The translations under genes were made by a program, and so were the position numbers. From the NCBI GenBank assembly GCA_028695325.1, contig JAQVJE010000002.1:11859-55734 (forward strand): a stretch of 43,876 nucleotides of DNA. The letters are read 5' to 3'. This document shows positions 19,363 to 28,868 of the stretch, one piece after another; position 1 is the first letter of the stretch, and the number at the start of each line of letters is the position of its first letter. The DNA comes from Gallionellaceae bacterium (lineage in GTDB: Bacteria; Pseudomonadota; Gammaproteobacteria; Burkholderiales; Thiobacillaceae). A model generated the notes under the pieces. That model made no database searches and was not told where the DNA came from. It saw only the letters and a list, made by a program, of their open reading frames with translations.

Positions 19363-19625
19363 CAGCGGCCGTCCTCGGCGACGCCGTATTCCTCGTCCAG
19401 CTCGTTCATGCGGCGGGCGTAGTGGCGCACCAGCAGGACATAGACGATCAGGGCGCCCTGGGCGCCGACCCAGAACGGCAGGGGGAAGTTGAGGAACTTG
19501 ATGTCGGCCAGTTCGCGGGCGAACCACACCACCCCGAAGGTGACGGCAAACCAGATGGCGAGCAGGGTGCCGGTCAGCCTGAGATTGGCCCGCCAGTATT
19601 TGCGATGTCTTTCCGTCAGTTGCAT
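19362..19625 (-). CDS. DUF4212 sodium/substrate symporter small subunit (copy 1)
   Basis: An 87-residue membrane protein beginning MQLTERHRKYWRANLRL, followed by two helices (LLAIWFAVTFGVVWFA and PFWVGAQGALIVYVLLV) and a charged tail (RHYARRMNELDEEYGV). YW..NLRL...LLAIWF and the terminal RRMN.LD.EYGV are characteristic of DUF4212/TIGR03647, the small partner of VC_2705-type symporters. Met 38 of the track ORF (19625) is the natural start. It overlaps the symporter start by TGATG. It faces the second DUF4212 gene across a 164-bp divergent gap. Confidence 0.92.
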   Translation of the reverse strand: MQLTERHRKYWRANLRLTGTLLAIWFAVTFGVVWFARELADIKFLNFPLPFWVGAQGALIVYVLLVRHYARRMNELDEEYGVAEDGR

Positions 19626-19735
19626 GCCTGCTCCCGCGCGAGGCCGCCAGTATAGCGGCAGCGCCCGCGCACCCGTAAGGGTCATGTCAGCCTGGGCACC
19701 TACCATCCACGCACCATAAGGGGGTAAAGGGGGCA

Positions 19736-19751
19736 CGTCCCGCCCGGGACG
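19736..19751. promoter_or_regulatory. Inverted repeat in the divergent symporter promoter region
   Basis: CGTCCCG-CC-CGGGACG is a perfect palindrome with 7-bp arms between the two oppositely directed DUF4212/symporter operons (gap 19626-19789). It could be an operator shared by both or a hairpin in the plus-strand leader. I see no convincing sigma-70 or sigma-54 boxes nearby. Confidence 0.35.
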
Positions 19752-19789
19752 GAGCCGGCTTCAAGTTTAATGGACAAAGGAGAAACACC

Positions 19790-20056
19790 ATGTCTGCACC
19801 CGGGAATTTCGATTCCAATGCCTACTGGAAGGCAACCCTGGGCCTGATCGGCAAGGTCCTGGCAATCTGGTTCATCTGCTCGTTCGGCCTCGGCATCATG
19901 TTCGCCGACCAGATGAACACCATCAGCCTGGGCGGCTATCCGCTCGGTTTCTGGTTCGCTCACCAAGGCTCGATGTACATCTTCGTCGGCCTGATCTTCT
20001 GGTACGCCAAGAAGATGGGCGACATCGACCGCAAGTTCGACGTCCACGAAGAATAA
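19790..20056 (+). CDS. DUF4212 sodium/substrate symporter small subunit (copy 2)
   Basis: An 88-residue membrane protein and paralog of the minus-strand copy. It contains AYWKATLGLIGKVLAIWFICSFGLGIMFADQMN, then YPLGFWFAHQGSMYIFVGLIFWYAKKMG, ending DIDRKFDVHEE. It keeps the YW..N/T.L...LAIWF and GFWFA.QGS motifs of TIGR03647. A good RBS (AAAGGAGA) precedes ATG 19790. The symporter gene follows after 13 bp with its own AAGGAG. The two copies are clearly diverged, which argues against a recent duplication. Confidence 0.93.
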   Translation: MSAPGNFDSNAYWKATLGLIGKVLAIWFICSFGLGIMFADQMNTISLGGYPLGFWFAHQGSMYIFVGLIFWYAKKMGDIDRKFDVHEE

Positions 20057-20069
20057 GGAGCAAGACCTC

Positions 20070-21875
20070 ATGGATCTGCAAACCACCATCTACCTGGTCG
20101 TCGGCCTGACCTTCGCCCTCTACATCGGCATCGCCGTCTGGGCCCGTGCCGGTTCCACCAGCGAGTACTATGCTGCCGGCGGTGCCGTGCACCCGGTCCT
20201 CAACGGCATGGCCACGGCGGCCGACTGGATGTCCGCCGCCTCCTTCATCTCCATGGCCGGCATGATCGCCTACATGGGCTACGGCGGCGGCCTGTTCCTG
20301 ATGGGCTGGACCGGCGGCTACGTCCTGCTGGCCGCCCTCCTGGCCCCGTACCTGCGCAAGTTCGGCAAGTTCACCGTGCCCCAGTTCATCGGCGACCGCT
20401 TCTACTCGAAGACGGCCTCCACGGTGGCCGTGGTCTGCCTGCTGGTCGCCTCCCTGACCTACATCATCGGCCAGATGACCGGCGTCGGCGTGGCCTTCTC
20501 CCGCTTCCTCGGCGTTTCCAACGACATGGGCATCTACGTCGGTATGGCCATCGTGTTCACCTATGCGGTGTTCGGCGGCATGAAGGGCATCACCTACACC
20601 CAGGTGGCCCAGTACAGCGTGCTGATCTTCGCCTACGTGATCCCGGCCATCTTCATCTCCCTGGCACTGACCGGCATGCCCATCCCGCAACTGGGCCTGG
20701 GTTCCGACATGGCGGGCGCCGACAAGTCCCTGCTGGCCACCCTGAACCAGGTGGTCACCGACCTGGGCTTCGGCCAGTACACGACCCACCTGCCGGAAAG
20801 CAAGCTGAACATGTTCGTGTACACCATGTCGCTGATGATCGGCACCGCCGGCCTGCCGCACGTGATCATGCGCTTCTTCACGGTGCCGAACGTGGCCGCC
20901 GCCCGCTCCTCCGCCGGCTGGGCCCTGGTCTTCATCGCCATCCTCTACACCACCGCCCCCGCCGTCGGCGCCATGGCCCGCATGAACCTGCATGCCACCA
21001 TCAACCCGACCGTCATGACCGGCGGTGACGTCTTCGCCGCCGACGCCGCCATCGAGGCCGAGAAGCGTCCGGACTGGATGAAGCGTTGGGAAGCCACCGG
21101 CCTGCTGAAGTTCGAGGACAAGAACGGCGACGGCCGCATCCAGTACTACAACGAGAAGTCCAAGGACGAGGCCTTCAAGGCCAAGGCCGAGGCTGCCGGC
21201 TGGAAGGGCAACGAGTTGACCGTCAACAACGACATCATCGTGCTGGCCAACCCGGAAATCGCCCTGCTGCCCAACTGGGTGATCGCGCTGGTCGCCGCCG
21301 GCGGTCTCGCCGCCGCGCTGTCCACCGCCGCCGGCCTGCTGATGGCCATCTCGGCCGCCATCTCCCACGACCTGGTGAAGGGCGTCTTCAAGCCGGACAT
21401 CAGCGAGAAGGGCGAACTCATGGCCGGCAAGATCGCCATGGCACTCTCCATCGTCGTCGCCGGCTATCTGGGCCTGAATCCGCCCGGCTTCGCGGCCGGT
21501 ACCGTGGCCCTGGCCTTCGGTATCGCGGCTTCGTCGCTGTTCCCGGCCATCATGATGGGCATCTTCTCCAAGAAGATGAACAAGGAAGGCGCCATGGCCG
21601 GCATGATCGCGGGCCTCGCCTTCACCCTGTTCTACGTGTTCGCGCACAAGGGCATCTTCTTCATCAAGGGGACCGAGTACGTCGACCTGATCGGCGGCCC
21701 GAACGCCTTCTTCGGCATCACGCCGGAGGCCATTGGTGCCATCGGCGCCCTGTTCAACTTCGCGATCGCCTTCCTGGTCGACAAGATGACCAAGGAGCCG
21801 CCGGAGCACATCCAGCACATGGTCGAGGCCGTGCGCATCCCGCGCGGTTCCAAGGCCGTGGATGGCGCCCACTGA
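20070..21875 (+). CDS. Sodium:solute symporter large subunit, VC_2705 subfamily (copy 2)
   Basis: A 601-residue SSS-family permease with the same blocks as copy 1: EYYAAGGAVHPVLNGMATAADWMSAASFISMAGM, GWTGGYVLLAALLAPYLRKFG and AAGGLAAALSTAAGLLMAISAAISHDL. It lacks the polar helical insertion of copy 1. It carries a longer polar segment after the middle helices (RPDWMKRWEATGLLKFEDKNGDGRIQYYNEKSK) with an EF-hand-like loop. The ORF has preferred-codon style (many CTG, ATC and GGC codons), consistent with high expression, though this is an impression and not a calculation. It ends in a terminator region at 21891-21952. Confidence 0.93.
   Translation: MDLQTTIYLVVGLTFALYIGIAVWARAGSTSEYYAAGGAVHPVLNGMATAADWMSAASFISMAGMIAYMGYGGGLFLMGWTGGYVLLAALLAPYLRKFGKFTVPQFIGDRFYSKTASTVAVVCLLVASLTYIIGQMTGVGVAFSRFLGVSNDMGIYVGMAIVFTYAVFGGMKGITYTQVAQYSVLIFAYVIPAIFISLALTGMPIPQLGLGSDMAGADKSLLATLNQVVTDLGFGQYTTHLPESKLNMFVYTMSLMIGTAGLPHVIMRFFTVPNVAAARSSAGWALVFIAILYTTAPAVGAMARMNLHATINPTVMTGGDVFAADAAIEAEKRPDWMKRWEATGLLKFEDKNGDGRIQYYNEKSKDEAFKAKAEAAGWKGNELTVNNDIIVLANPEIALLPNWVIALVAAGGLAAALSTAAGLLMAISAAISHDLVKGVFKPDISEKGELMAGKIAMALSIVVAGYLGLNPPGFAAGTVALAFGIAASSLFPAIMMGIFSKKMNKEGAMAGMIAGLAFTLFYVFAHKGIFFIKGTEYVDLIGGPNAFFGITPEAIGAIGALFNFAIAFLVDKMTKEPPEHIQHMVEAVRIPRGSKAVDGAH
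21117..21152 (+). other. EF-hand-like loop in symporter copy 2
   Basis: DKNGDGRIQYYN matches the calcium-loop pattern at positions 1, 3, 5, 6 and 8, but has Asn instead of Glu/Asp at position 12, so any binding would be weaker. It lies at the same place as the loop in copy 1, preceded by GLLKFE as copy 1 is by GLVKVE. Confidence 0.55.
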
Positions 21876-21890
21876 CCTATAGCGTCGGAT

Positions 21891-21952
21891 AGCCCGGCCA
21901 GCCGCCGGGCTCGACGGGCAGCCCTGCCGGGTTAAACTGGCAGGGCTTTTTG
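21891..21952 (+). terminator. Terminator region after symporter copy 2
   Basis: There are two hairpins in tandem. The first is AGCCCGG-CCAGCCG-CCGGGCT at 21891-21911. The second is AGCCCTGCC-GGGTTAAACT-GGCAGGGCT at about 21920-21948, running into a T tract (TTTTT). The second is a standard rho-independent terminator. The next gene starts 14 bp later, so its transcript would arise by read-through or from a promoter inside this region. Confidence 0.85.
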
Positions 21953-21965
21953 TTTGGAGAACCGA

Positions 21966-22316
21966 ATGATTTTCGACGTCAACGTCGCCATGACGTGGCT
22001 GCTGTTCCTGGCGCTGTTTCCCATCACCTTCTTCTGGTCGCGCAATGCCTGGCGCATCCTGTTCAAGCGGGATTATTCACATGTCGCCCTGAAGCGCGGC
22101 GAACCGCCCGCCAACCCGGCCAAGTTCGCGCCTTTCGCGGCGGCCATCAACCTGGTCGGCGCCGGCATCATCCTGTTCGTGATCGTCGGCATCGTAACCG
22201 GGTCCATGCCCTATGCGACCTGGTCGGCCATCGCCGGCTCGACCATCTGGATGAAGATCATCTTCGACTTCATCCTCAGCCGCCACGCCCACATGCAGTT
22301 CGGGCGCAAGGGCTGA
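21966..22316 (+). CDS. Small membrane protein of unknown function
   Basis: A 116-residue protein with an N-terminal helix (VAMTWLLFLALFPITFFW), a basic loop (RNAWRILFKRDYSHVALKRGEPPANPAKFAP), a central helix (INLVGAGIILFVIVGIV) and a weakly hydrophobic C-terminal part ending FDFILSRHAHMQFGRKG. ATG 21966 with GGAG seven bases upstream is preferred over TTG 21954. It follows the symporter terminator by 14 bp and converges on the exonuclease gene. No family is recognised; it may belong to the symporter locus. Confidence 0.75.
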   Translation: MIFDVNVAMTWLLFLALFPITFFWSRNAWRILFKRDYSHVALKRGEPPANPAKFAPFAAAINLVGAGIILFVIVGIVTGSMPYATWSAIAGSTIWMKIIFDFILSRHAHMQFGRKG

Positions 22317-22329
22317 CCGCCCGCAGCGC

Positions 22330-23037
22330 TCACATCGCCATGTTGTTGTGGCGATGGGCGCGCTCCAGGGCGCGCATGTCGCGCATGTTCAGCACCGTCT
22401 TGTCCCGCATCGCGGGCCCCAGGGCGAGCATGAGCTCGGCGGTGGACAGCGCATCCGCCAGGGCGTTGTGGCGGGCGAAGTTGCCGATGCCGAACTGCGC
22501 CATCCACTGATCGAGCGAGCGCTTCCGCGCCGCCAGCCGCGGGTACAGGGCCGGCGCGACGTGGGCGAGGTCGACCCAGACGTGGTCGAAGCGGAAACCG
22601 AGAAAGACCTTCACGGCGCGCCGTATCATCGCCTCGTCGAAACTGGCATGGAAGGCGATGAGGGCGTCCTTGCCGAGGTATTCCAGGAAGGTCAGCATGG
22701 CCTCGGCGGGCGGCACCCCCTCGCGCTGCAGGGTGCCGCCGATGCCGTGGATGAGTATGTTGTCCTTGTCGCTCACCGCGGCCTGCTGCAGGACGATGTC
22801 GAGGCCGTCGTCGAGTAGGATGCGGCCGTTCACCACCGCCACCGCGCCGATGGCGATGAGCCTGTCGCGGGCGATGTTGAGGCCGCTGCTCTCGACGTCC
22901 ACCACGACGTAGCGGCTCGCCGCGACGGGGTCCCGCATGTCCGGCTCCGGCAGCGCCCGCCAGGCGGCCAGGCGCGCCGCCTGCGCCGGGGTGAGCACCG
23001 GTTTCTCGAGGCCGAAGAGCCGGGTCAGCCAACTCAT
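22330..23037 (-). CDS. DEDDh 3'-5' exonuclease, DNA polymerase III epsilon-like
   Basis: A 235-residue protein starting at ATG 23037 (MSWLTRLFGLEKP). The exonuclease motifs are in order: Exo I VVDVESSGLN (Asp, Glu), Exo II FHASFDEAMI (Asp), and Exo III HNALADALST (His and Asp), which makes it DEDDh type. It is not DnaQ itself, since it has a distinct N-terminal extension and sits away from rnhA. The start overlaps the stop of the DUF294 gene (ATGA, 23034-23037), so the two are co-translated. Exonucleases of this kind commonly accompany DUF294/CBS genes near DUF4212 symporters. The substrate is unknown. Confidence 0.88.
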   Translation of the reverse strand: MSWLTRLFGLEKPVLTPAQAARLAAWRALPEPDMRDPVAASRYVVVDVESSGLNIARDRLIAIGAVAVVNGRILLDDGLDIVLQQAAVSDKDNILIHGIGGTLQREGVPPAEAMLTFLEYLGKDALIAFHASFDEAMIRRAVKVFLGFRFDHVWVDLAHVAPALYPRLAARKRSLDQWMAQFGIGNFARHNALADALSTAELMLALGPAMRDKTVLNMRDMRALERAHRHNNMAM

Positions 23038-24929
23038 GAACGGACCTGGTAGTCCAGCTCCAGCTTGGTCTGCAGCTTGCGGGCCTGGCGGAAGGCCTCC
23101 TTCAGGATGCGCTGATCGAGGTGGTTGAGGCTGTCGGGGTCGACCTTGTTGGTAAGGGCCTCGCCGCGTTCGCATTGACCATGGTGCAGGCGCAGGCGCA
23201 ACAGCTGGATGAACAGGAAGGCCTGGATGTAGGCGTCGGCATCCTGTTCGTTGAGGAACTTCATCTCCGCCAGCTCGCGCAGGCGGCCGACGGTGTTGGT
23301 ATGGCGGCCGCCACTGGCCAGGTCGAAGATGCGCGCGGCGTCGACGAAGGGCGTGATGCCGTTGAGCTTGAGGTCGAGGGTGTGGCCGTCGCCGGTGACG
23401 AAGTCGCGCACCAGGCCGAGCGGCGGCCGGTTGCGCAGGGCGTTGACGGCCATCTGGTGGAGGAAGCGGGGGTTCTTCGGCGCCGCCTCGCTCAGCCAGT
23501 CACGTAGCGCACCGGCCAGGTGCTCGGCGCCGTAGAGCGGCCGGAAGTCGAAGAAGATGGTGGAATGCAGGAGGTCCATGGGGGCGCCGTGGTCGATCCA
23601 GCCGGCGAAGGTGTCCTGCCATTCCGCCAGCGACAGGCACCACCTCGGGTTGGAGGCCATGACCTGGCCGTTGCAGAGCGGGAAGCCGCACTCGGCCAGT
23701 GCCAGGTTGACCCGCTTGGCGAAGGGCAGGACGAGGGCGCGCACGGCGTCGGCGTCCATGCCGTCGTCGGGATTGAAGACGATGCCGTTGTCCTGGTCGG
23801 TGTTGAGGGTCTGCTCCAAGCGCCCCTCGGAGCCGAGCGCCAGCCAGCAGAACTCGATTCCGCGCACCGGGCTGTCCTGCAGCTCCAGCTCGATGATGCG
23901 GCAGGTCAGCAGGTCATTGAGGGTGGAGATGATCTGGGTGAGCTGCTCGGCGGCGACCCCCTGGGCCATCATGTTGTGGGCCAGCTGGCGAATGTCGCGC
24001 GCCGATCCCTTGAGGGTGTCCATGCTGACCGCGTTGCGGATGGTGCCGCTGATCTGGCGCAGGCCGACCCGTTGCAGGGAGAACAGGTCCTTTTCCGAAA
24101 TCAGGCCCTTGAGGCGGCCGTTCTCCTCCACCAGGATGTGGCGGAAGCCGTGCCGGGCCATCACCAGGGCGGCCTCGTAGGCGAAGGCGTGCGGCGGCAT
24201 GGTGTAGGGGTCCGGGGTCATCACGGTGGCGAGCGGCTCATCGAGGGAAAGGCCGGGCAGGGCGACGCGCGACAGCACGTCGTGCAGGGTGAAGATGCCG
24301 ACCGGCCGGCGCTCGCCGTCCACCGCCACCATGGAGCCGATGCCGTTGCCGTGCATGATCTCCAGCACCTCGCGCAGCGAGGTGTCTGGCGCGCAGGTGA
24401 TCGGCTCGCGCCGGATGATCGCCGACAGTGGGCTCGACATCGACTGCTGCTCGCTGGTGGACTTGGCGTACTGGGCCTGGATGACCTCCTTGGACTGTTC
24501 GAGCAGGTTGGCGATGCGCCGGCTGCAGAAGTCGCTGAACGGCTCGCTGGCCTTGATCAGCTCGCGGAAGTCGGCCGCCGCCAACTCGTAGCAGAAGGTG
24601 TCGGTGCCGGCGCGGTAGGTGCTGGTGACGCCGCGCTTGGACATCAGGGCACCGAGCGGGAAGCACTCGCCCTCGTGCAGTTCCAGCCAGGCGGCGTTCT
24701 CCTGCGCCCGCACCACGTCCTGCTCGCCCAGTATGATGCCCTGCTTGATGACGTAGAAGGTGTCCACCGGGGCGTCGCCCGGCGCCAGCACCACCTCGCC
24801 CTTGGCGTAGTAGCCAACCTTGAGGCGTTCGATCATCCAGACCAGGTGCTCGCGCGCCATCTGGTCGAAGGGCGCGTAGCGGGTGAGCTGGTCGAGGGTG
24901 GCGGCGACGAGGGCATAGGGCGTGGTCAT
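23034..24929 (-). CDS. cNMP-binding / CBS-pair / DUF294 nucleotidyltransferase-like protein
   Basis: A 631-residue signalling-type protein. The N-terminal ~130 residues are a cyclic-nucleotide-binding-like domain (GYYAKGEVVLAPGDAPVDTFYVIKQGII). Two CBS domains follow at ~150-285 (ITCAPDTSLREVLEIMHGNGIGSMV and MARHGFRHILVEENGRLKGLISEKDL). Next is a DUF294 nucleotidyltransferase-like domain with ALGSEGRLEQTLNTDQDNGIVF, where GS and the acidic DxD-like residues match GlnD-type nucleotidyltransferases, and then the DUF294 C-terminal helical domain. ATG 24929 is chosen over GTG 24944; neither has a good RBS. It may couple nucleotide or energy status to transport by the neighbouring symporters, which is inference from family context. 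Confidence 0.9.
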   Translation of the reverse strand: MTTPYALVAATLDQLTRYAPFDQMAREHLVWMIERLKVGYYAKGEVVLAPGDAPVDTFYVIKQGIILGEQDVVRAQENAAWLELHEGECFPLGALMSKRGVTSTYRAGTDTFCYELAAADFRELIKASEPFSDFCSRRIANLLEQSKEVIQAQYAKSTSEQQSMSSPLSAIIRREPITCAPDTSLREVLEIMHGNGIGSMVAVDGERRPVGIFTLHDVLSRVALPGLSLDEPLATVMTPDPYTMPPHAFAYEAALVMARHGFRHILVEENGRLKGLISEKDLFSLQRVGLRQISGTIRNAVSMDTLKGSARDIRQLAHNMMAQGVAAEQLTQIISTLNDLLTCRIIELELQDSPVRGIEFCWLALGSEGRLEQTLNTDQDNGIVFNPDDGMDADAVRALVLPFAKRVNLALAECGFPLCNGQVMASNPRWCLSLAEWQDTFAGWIDHGAPMDLLHSTIFFDFRPLYGAEHLAGALRDWLSEAAPKNPRFLHQMAVNALRNRPPLGLVRDFVTGDGHTLDLKLNGITPFVDAARIFDLASGGRHTNTVGRLRELAEMKFLNEQDADAYIQAFLFIQLLRLRLHHGQCERGEALTNKVDPDSLNHLDQRILKEAFRQARKLQTKLELDYQVRS

Positions 24930-25037
24930 GGCGGTCGGGATCACGGTGGGCGCGGTGCGCGGGGGTTTTCAGGATAATCGCTTTGCCGCATCCTACGAAG
25001 ACCCACTTACAGCATCCTTACTCGGCAAGACGCCCGC

Positions 25038-25703
25038 ATGCGCATACTCATCGTGGAAGACGACGAAGTCCTGGCCGACAGCCTCACCCGCGCCATGGCG
25101 GCGGCCGGCTACGCCGCCGACCATGCCGGCAACGGCGAGCAGGCCCTCGCCATGCTGCTGGACGACTGCTTCGACCTGGCCATACTGGACATCAACCTGC
25201 CGCGCATGGACGGCCTCGCCATCCTGCGCCACCTGCGCGCCGCCAAGAAGGAGCTGCCGGTCATCCTGCTGACCGCGCGCGACACGGTCGGCGACCGCGT
25301 CCTCGGCCTCGACCTCGGCGCCGACGACTACCTGACCAAACCGTTCTCCCTCGCCGAGTTGGAGGCGCGCGTGCGCGCCCTGCTGCGGCGCGGCCGGAGC
25401 GGCGGTGGCGCCACCCTGACCTGCGGCAGCCTGGAGTTCGACAGCGTCGGTCGCCGCGTCACCCTGGCCGGCGAAATGGTGGAACTGTCGGCCAGGGAAC
25501 TGGCGGTGCTGGAGACCCTGCTGTTCCGCCAGGGCAAGGTGGTCAGCAAGGAACAGCTGATCGAGAGCCTGTGCGCCTGGGGCGAGGAGGTGACGCCGAA
25601 CGCCATCGAGGTCTACATGCATCGCCTGCGCAAGAAGCTGGAGGGTGGCGGTGTCGACATCCGCACCGTGCGCGGCCTGGGCTACCTGCTGGACAAGGCA
25701 TGA
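25038..25703 (+). CDS. OmpR-family response regulator
   Basis: A 221-residue two-component response regulator. The receiver domain has the acidic pair in LIVEDDE, the phospho-acceptor Asp near residue 51 in LAILDINLPRMDG, Thr in ILLTARD and Lys in DDYLTKPF. A winged-helix DNA-binding domain follows from ~125 (LSARELAVLETLL ... VYMHRLRKKLEGGGVDIRTVRGLGYLL). It resembles the QseB/TctD group. Its stop overlaps the kinase start (ATGA, 25700-25703). It is divergent from the DUF294 gene. A GATAAT hexamer at 24974-24979 is a possible -10 box without a clear -35. The regulon is unknown; the symporter genes are candidates. Confidence 0.95.
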   Translation: MRILIVEDDEVLADSLTRAMAAAGYAADHAGNGEQALAMLLDDCFDLAILDINLPRMDGLAILRHLRAAKKELPVILLTARDTVGDRVLGLDLGADDYLTKPFSLAELEARVRALLRRGRSGGGATLTCGSLEFDSVGRRVTLAGEMVELSARELAVLETLLFRQGKVVSKEQLIESLCAWGEEVTPNAIEVYMHRLRKKLEGGGVDIRTVRGLGYLLDKA

Positions 25704-27136
25704 ACCGGCCGCAGCCAGACGCCGTCCAGCGCCCACCGCCGCGCCAGGAATCGGATGAGGAGGAGGAGGACATCCTCTACCTGCGCCACCACCTGGTGAA
25801 CTGGCTGTTCACGCCGCTCTACCTGCTGTTGCTGTTCTCCACCGTAACCGGCTACATCGCCGCACTCAAGCTCTCCAACCAGCCCTACGACCTGGTACTG
25901 GGCGAGCGGGCGCGCCTGATGGCGAGCCGCTTCGACCTCATCCCAGAGGACGTCAAGGCGACCCAGGAGGACATCGCGCCGGAGGGCGCCGGCCACCTTT
26001 CGTTCACCCTGTTCGACGCCGACAACCAGCCCCTGCTCGGCAACGCCACCCTGCCGCGGCCGCGCCCGACCGACTTCGCCGACGACGGCCCCCGGCTGCG
26101 CAGTACCTCGCTGGGCGGCGAGAAGGTGCGCCTGCTCACCCTGCATTTCCGGACCACCCGGCGCACGCCGGGTGCCGAATACGTTCTGGTCATGGCCGAA
26201 CCGGTGAAGGACCGCCTGTTTCTCGGCCGCAGCATCCTCGGCAATATCGTCATCCCTCAGTTCATCTTCATCCTGATCGCCGCCTTCGCGGTCTGGATCG
26301 GCCTCAAGCGCGGCTTCGAGCCCTTGGAGAACCTGCGCCAGGCGCTGGCGGACCGGCGCGCCGACGACCTCAGCCCGCTCGACGAGGGCATGGCGCCAGG
26401 CGAGGTGCGCCCACTGATACGCGAGGTGAACGCCCTCATCGAGCGCCTCAAGGGCATGATGGAGCAGCAGCGCCGCTTCGTCGCCAACGCCGCCCACCAG
26501 CTGCGCACGCCGTTCGCCGGCCTGCGCGCGCAGGCCGAGCTGGCCCGGCGCGAGGAGGCGCCACCGGCCGTGCGCACGGCACTGGCAGGCATTTGCGAGG
26601 GGGCCGGGCGCTGCAGCCGGCTGGTCGGCCAGTTGCTCACCCTGGCACGCAACGAGCCGGAGGCGCGCACCGAGGAGGCCATGGCCGCACTCGACCTCAA
26701 CCGCGTCGCCCAGGAGACGGCGATGGAGTGGGCGCCCGAGGCGGTCAGGAAGGATATTGACCTGGGCTTCGAGCCGGCCGCCGGCGAGCTGGTCATGCGC
26801 GGCTACGAGAGCGCCCTGCGCGACCTGATCGGCAATCTGCTCGACAATGCCATCCGCTACACGCCACGCGGCGGCCACGTCACCCTGCGCACCGGGCCGG
26901 GGCCACGGCTCCGGGTGGAGGACGACGGCCCCGGCATCCCGCCCGAGGAACGCGGCAAGGTGTTCGACCGCTTCTACCGGGTGGCCGGCTCCGGGCAGCC
27001 GGGTAGCGGCCTGGGGCTGGCCATCGTGCATGAGGTGGCACAGCGCCATGATGCCGTTGTCATCATCGAGGAGGGAGCGGGCGGACGCGGCGCCGCCTTC
27101 GTGGTCGACTTCGCCGCCCGTCGCGCGCGACCATGA
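25700..27136 (+). CDS. Sensor histidine kinase
   Basis: A 478-residue membrane sensor kinase, partner of the preceding regulator. The N-terminus is unusually acidic (ESDEEEED), followed by helix 1 (WLFTPLYLLLLFSTVTGYIAAL), a periplasmic domain of ~140 residues, and helix 2 (IVIPQFIFILIAAFAVWIGL). Then come a HAMP-like linker, the H-box with phospho-His (FVANAAHQLRTPFAGL), the N-box (LIGNLLDNAIRYTP) and the G-boxes (VEDDGPGIPP, GSGLGLAIV). It resembles TctE/QseC kinases, which sense carboxylates or catechols; the ligand here is unknown. The track ORF from 24983 is over-extended, and ATG 25700 is fixed by the overlap with the regulator stop. Confidence 0.95.
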   Translation: MNRPQPDAVQRPPPRQESDEEEEDILYLRHHLVNWLFTPLYLLLLFSTVTGYIAALKLSNQPYDLVLGERARLMASRFDLIPEDVKATQEDIAPEGAGHLSFTLFDADNQPLLGNATLPRPRPTDFADDGPRLRSTSLGGEKVRLLTLHFRTTRRTPGAEYVLVMAEPVKDRLFLGRSILGNIVIPQFIFILIAAFAVWIGLKRGFEPLENLRQALADRRADDLSPLDEGMAPGEVRPLIREVNALIERLKGMMEQQRRFVANAAHQLRTPFAGLRAQAELARREEAPPAVRTALAGICEGAGRCSRLVGQLLTLARNEPEARTEEAMAALDLNRVAQETAMEWAPEAVRKDIDLGFEPAAGELVMRGYESALRDLIGNLLDNAIRYTPRGGHVTLRTGPGPRLRVEDDGPGIPPEERGKVFDRFYRVAGSGQPGSGLGLAIVHEVAQRHDAVVIIEEGAGGRGAAFVVDFAARRARP

Positions 27137-27168
27137 AAAAGGCCCCGCGAGTCGCCTCGCGGGGCCTT
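27137..27168 (-). terminator. Terminator of groES-groEL
   Basis: On the minus strand AAGGCCCCGCGA-GGCGAC-TCGCGGGGCCTT runs into TTTTT, 24 bp after the groEL stop. The same stem directly abuts the TGA of the histidine kinase (27134-27136), so on the plus strand it may also end that transcript, though it lacks a T tract there. Confidence 0.9.
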
Positions 27169-27191
27169 AGTTGCGACGGTTCCGGGCCGGC

Positions 27192-28850
<1,659 letters not shown>

Positions 28851-28868
28851 TTACTCCTTGATTGGTTT

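Noticed and set aside
17911-19422. 503-residue plus-strand ORF opposite symporter copy 1
   Set aside because: Shadow frame; no membrane segments or family motifs, while the minus strand carries a full SSS permease.
19362-20056. First thought that the small symporter partners were DUF485 (YjcH-like)
   Set aside because: YW..NLRL...LLAIWF and the GFWFA.QGS/ARRMN.LD pattern fit DUF4212/TIGR03647 better, and the partner symporters are VC_2705-like rather than ActP proper.
19923-21872. 649-residue minus-strand ORF opposite symporter copy 2
   Set aside because: High-GC antisense open frame. The composition (G, H, D, Q) is typical of shadows, and the plus strand has clear SSS motifs.
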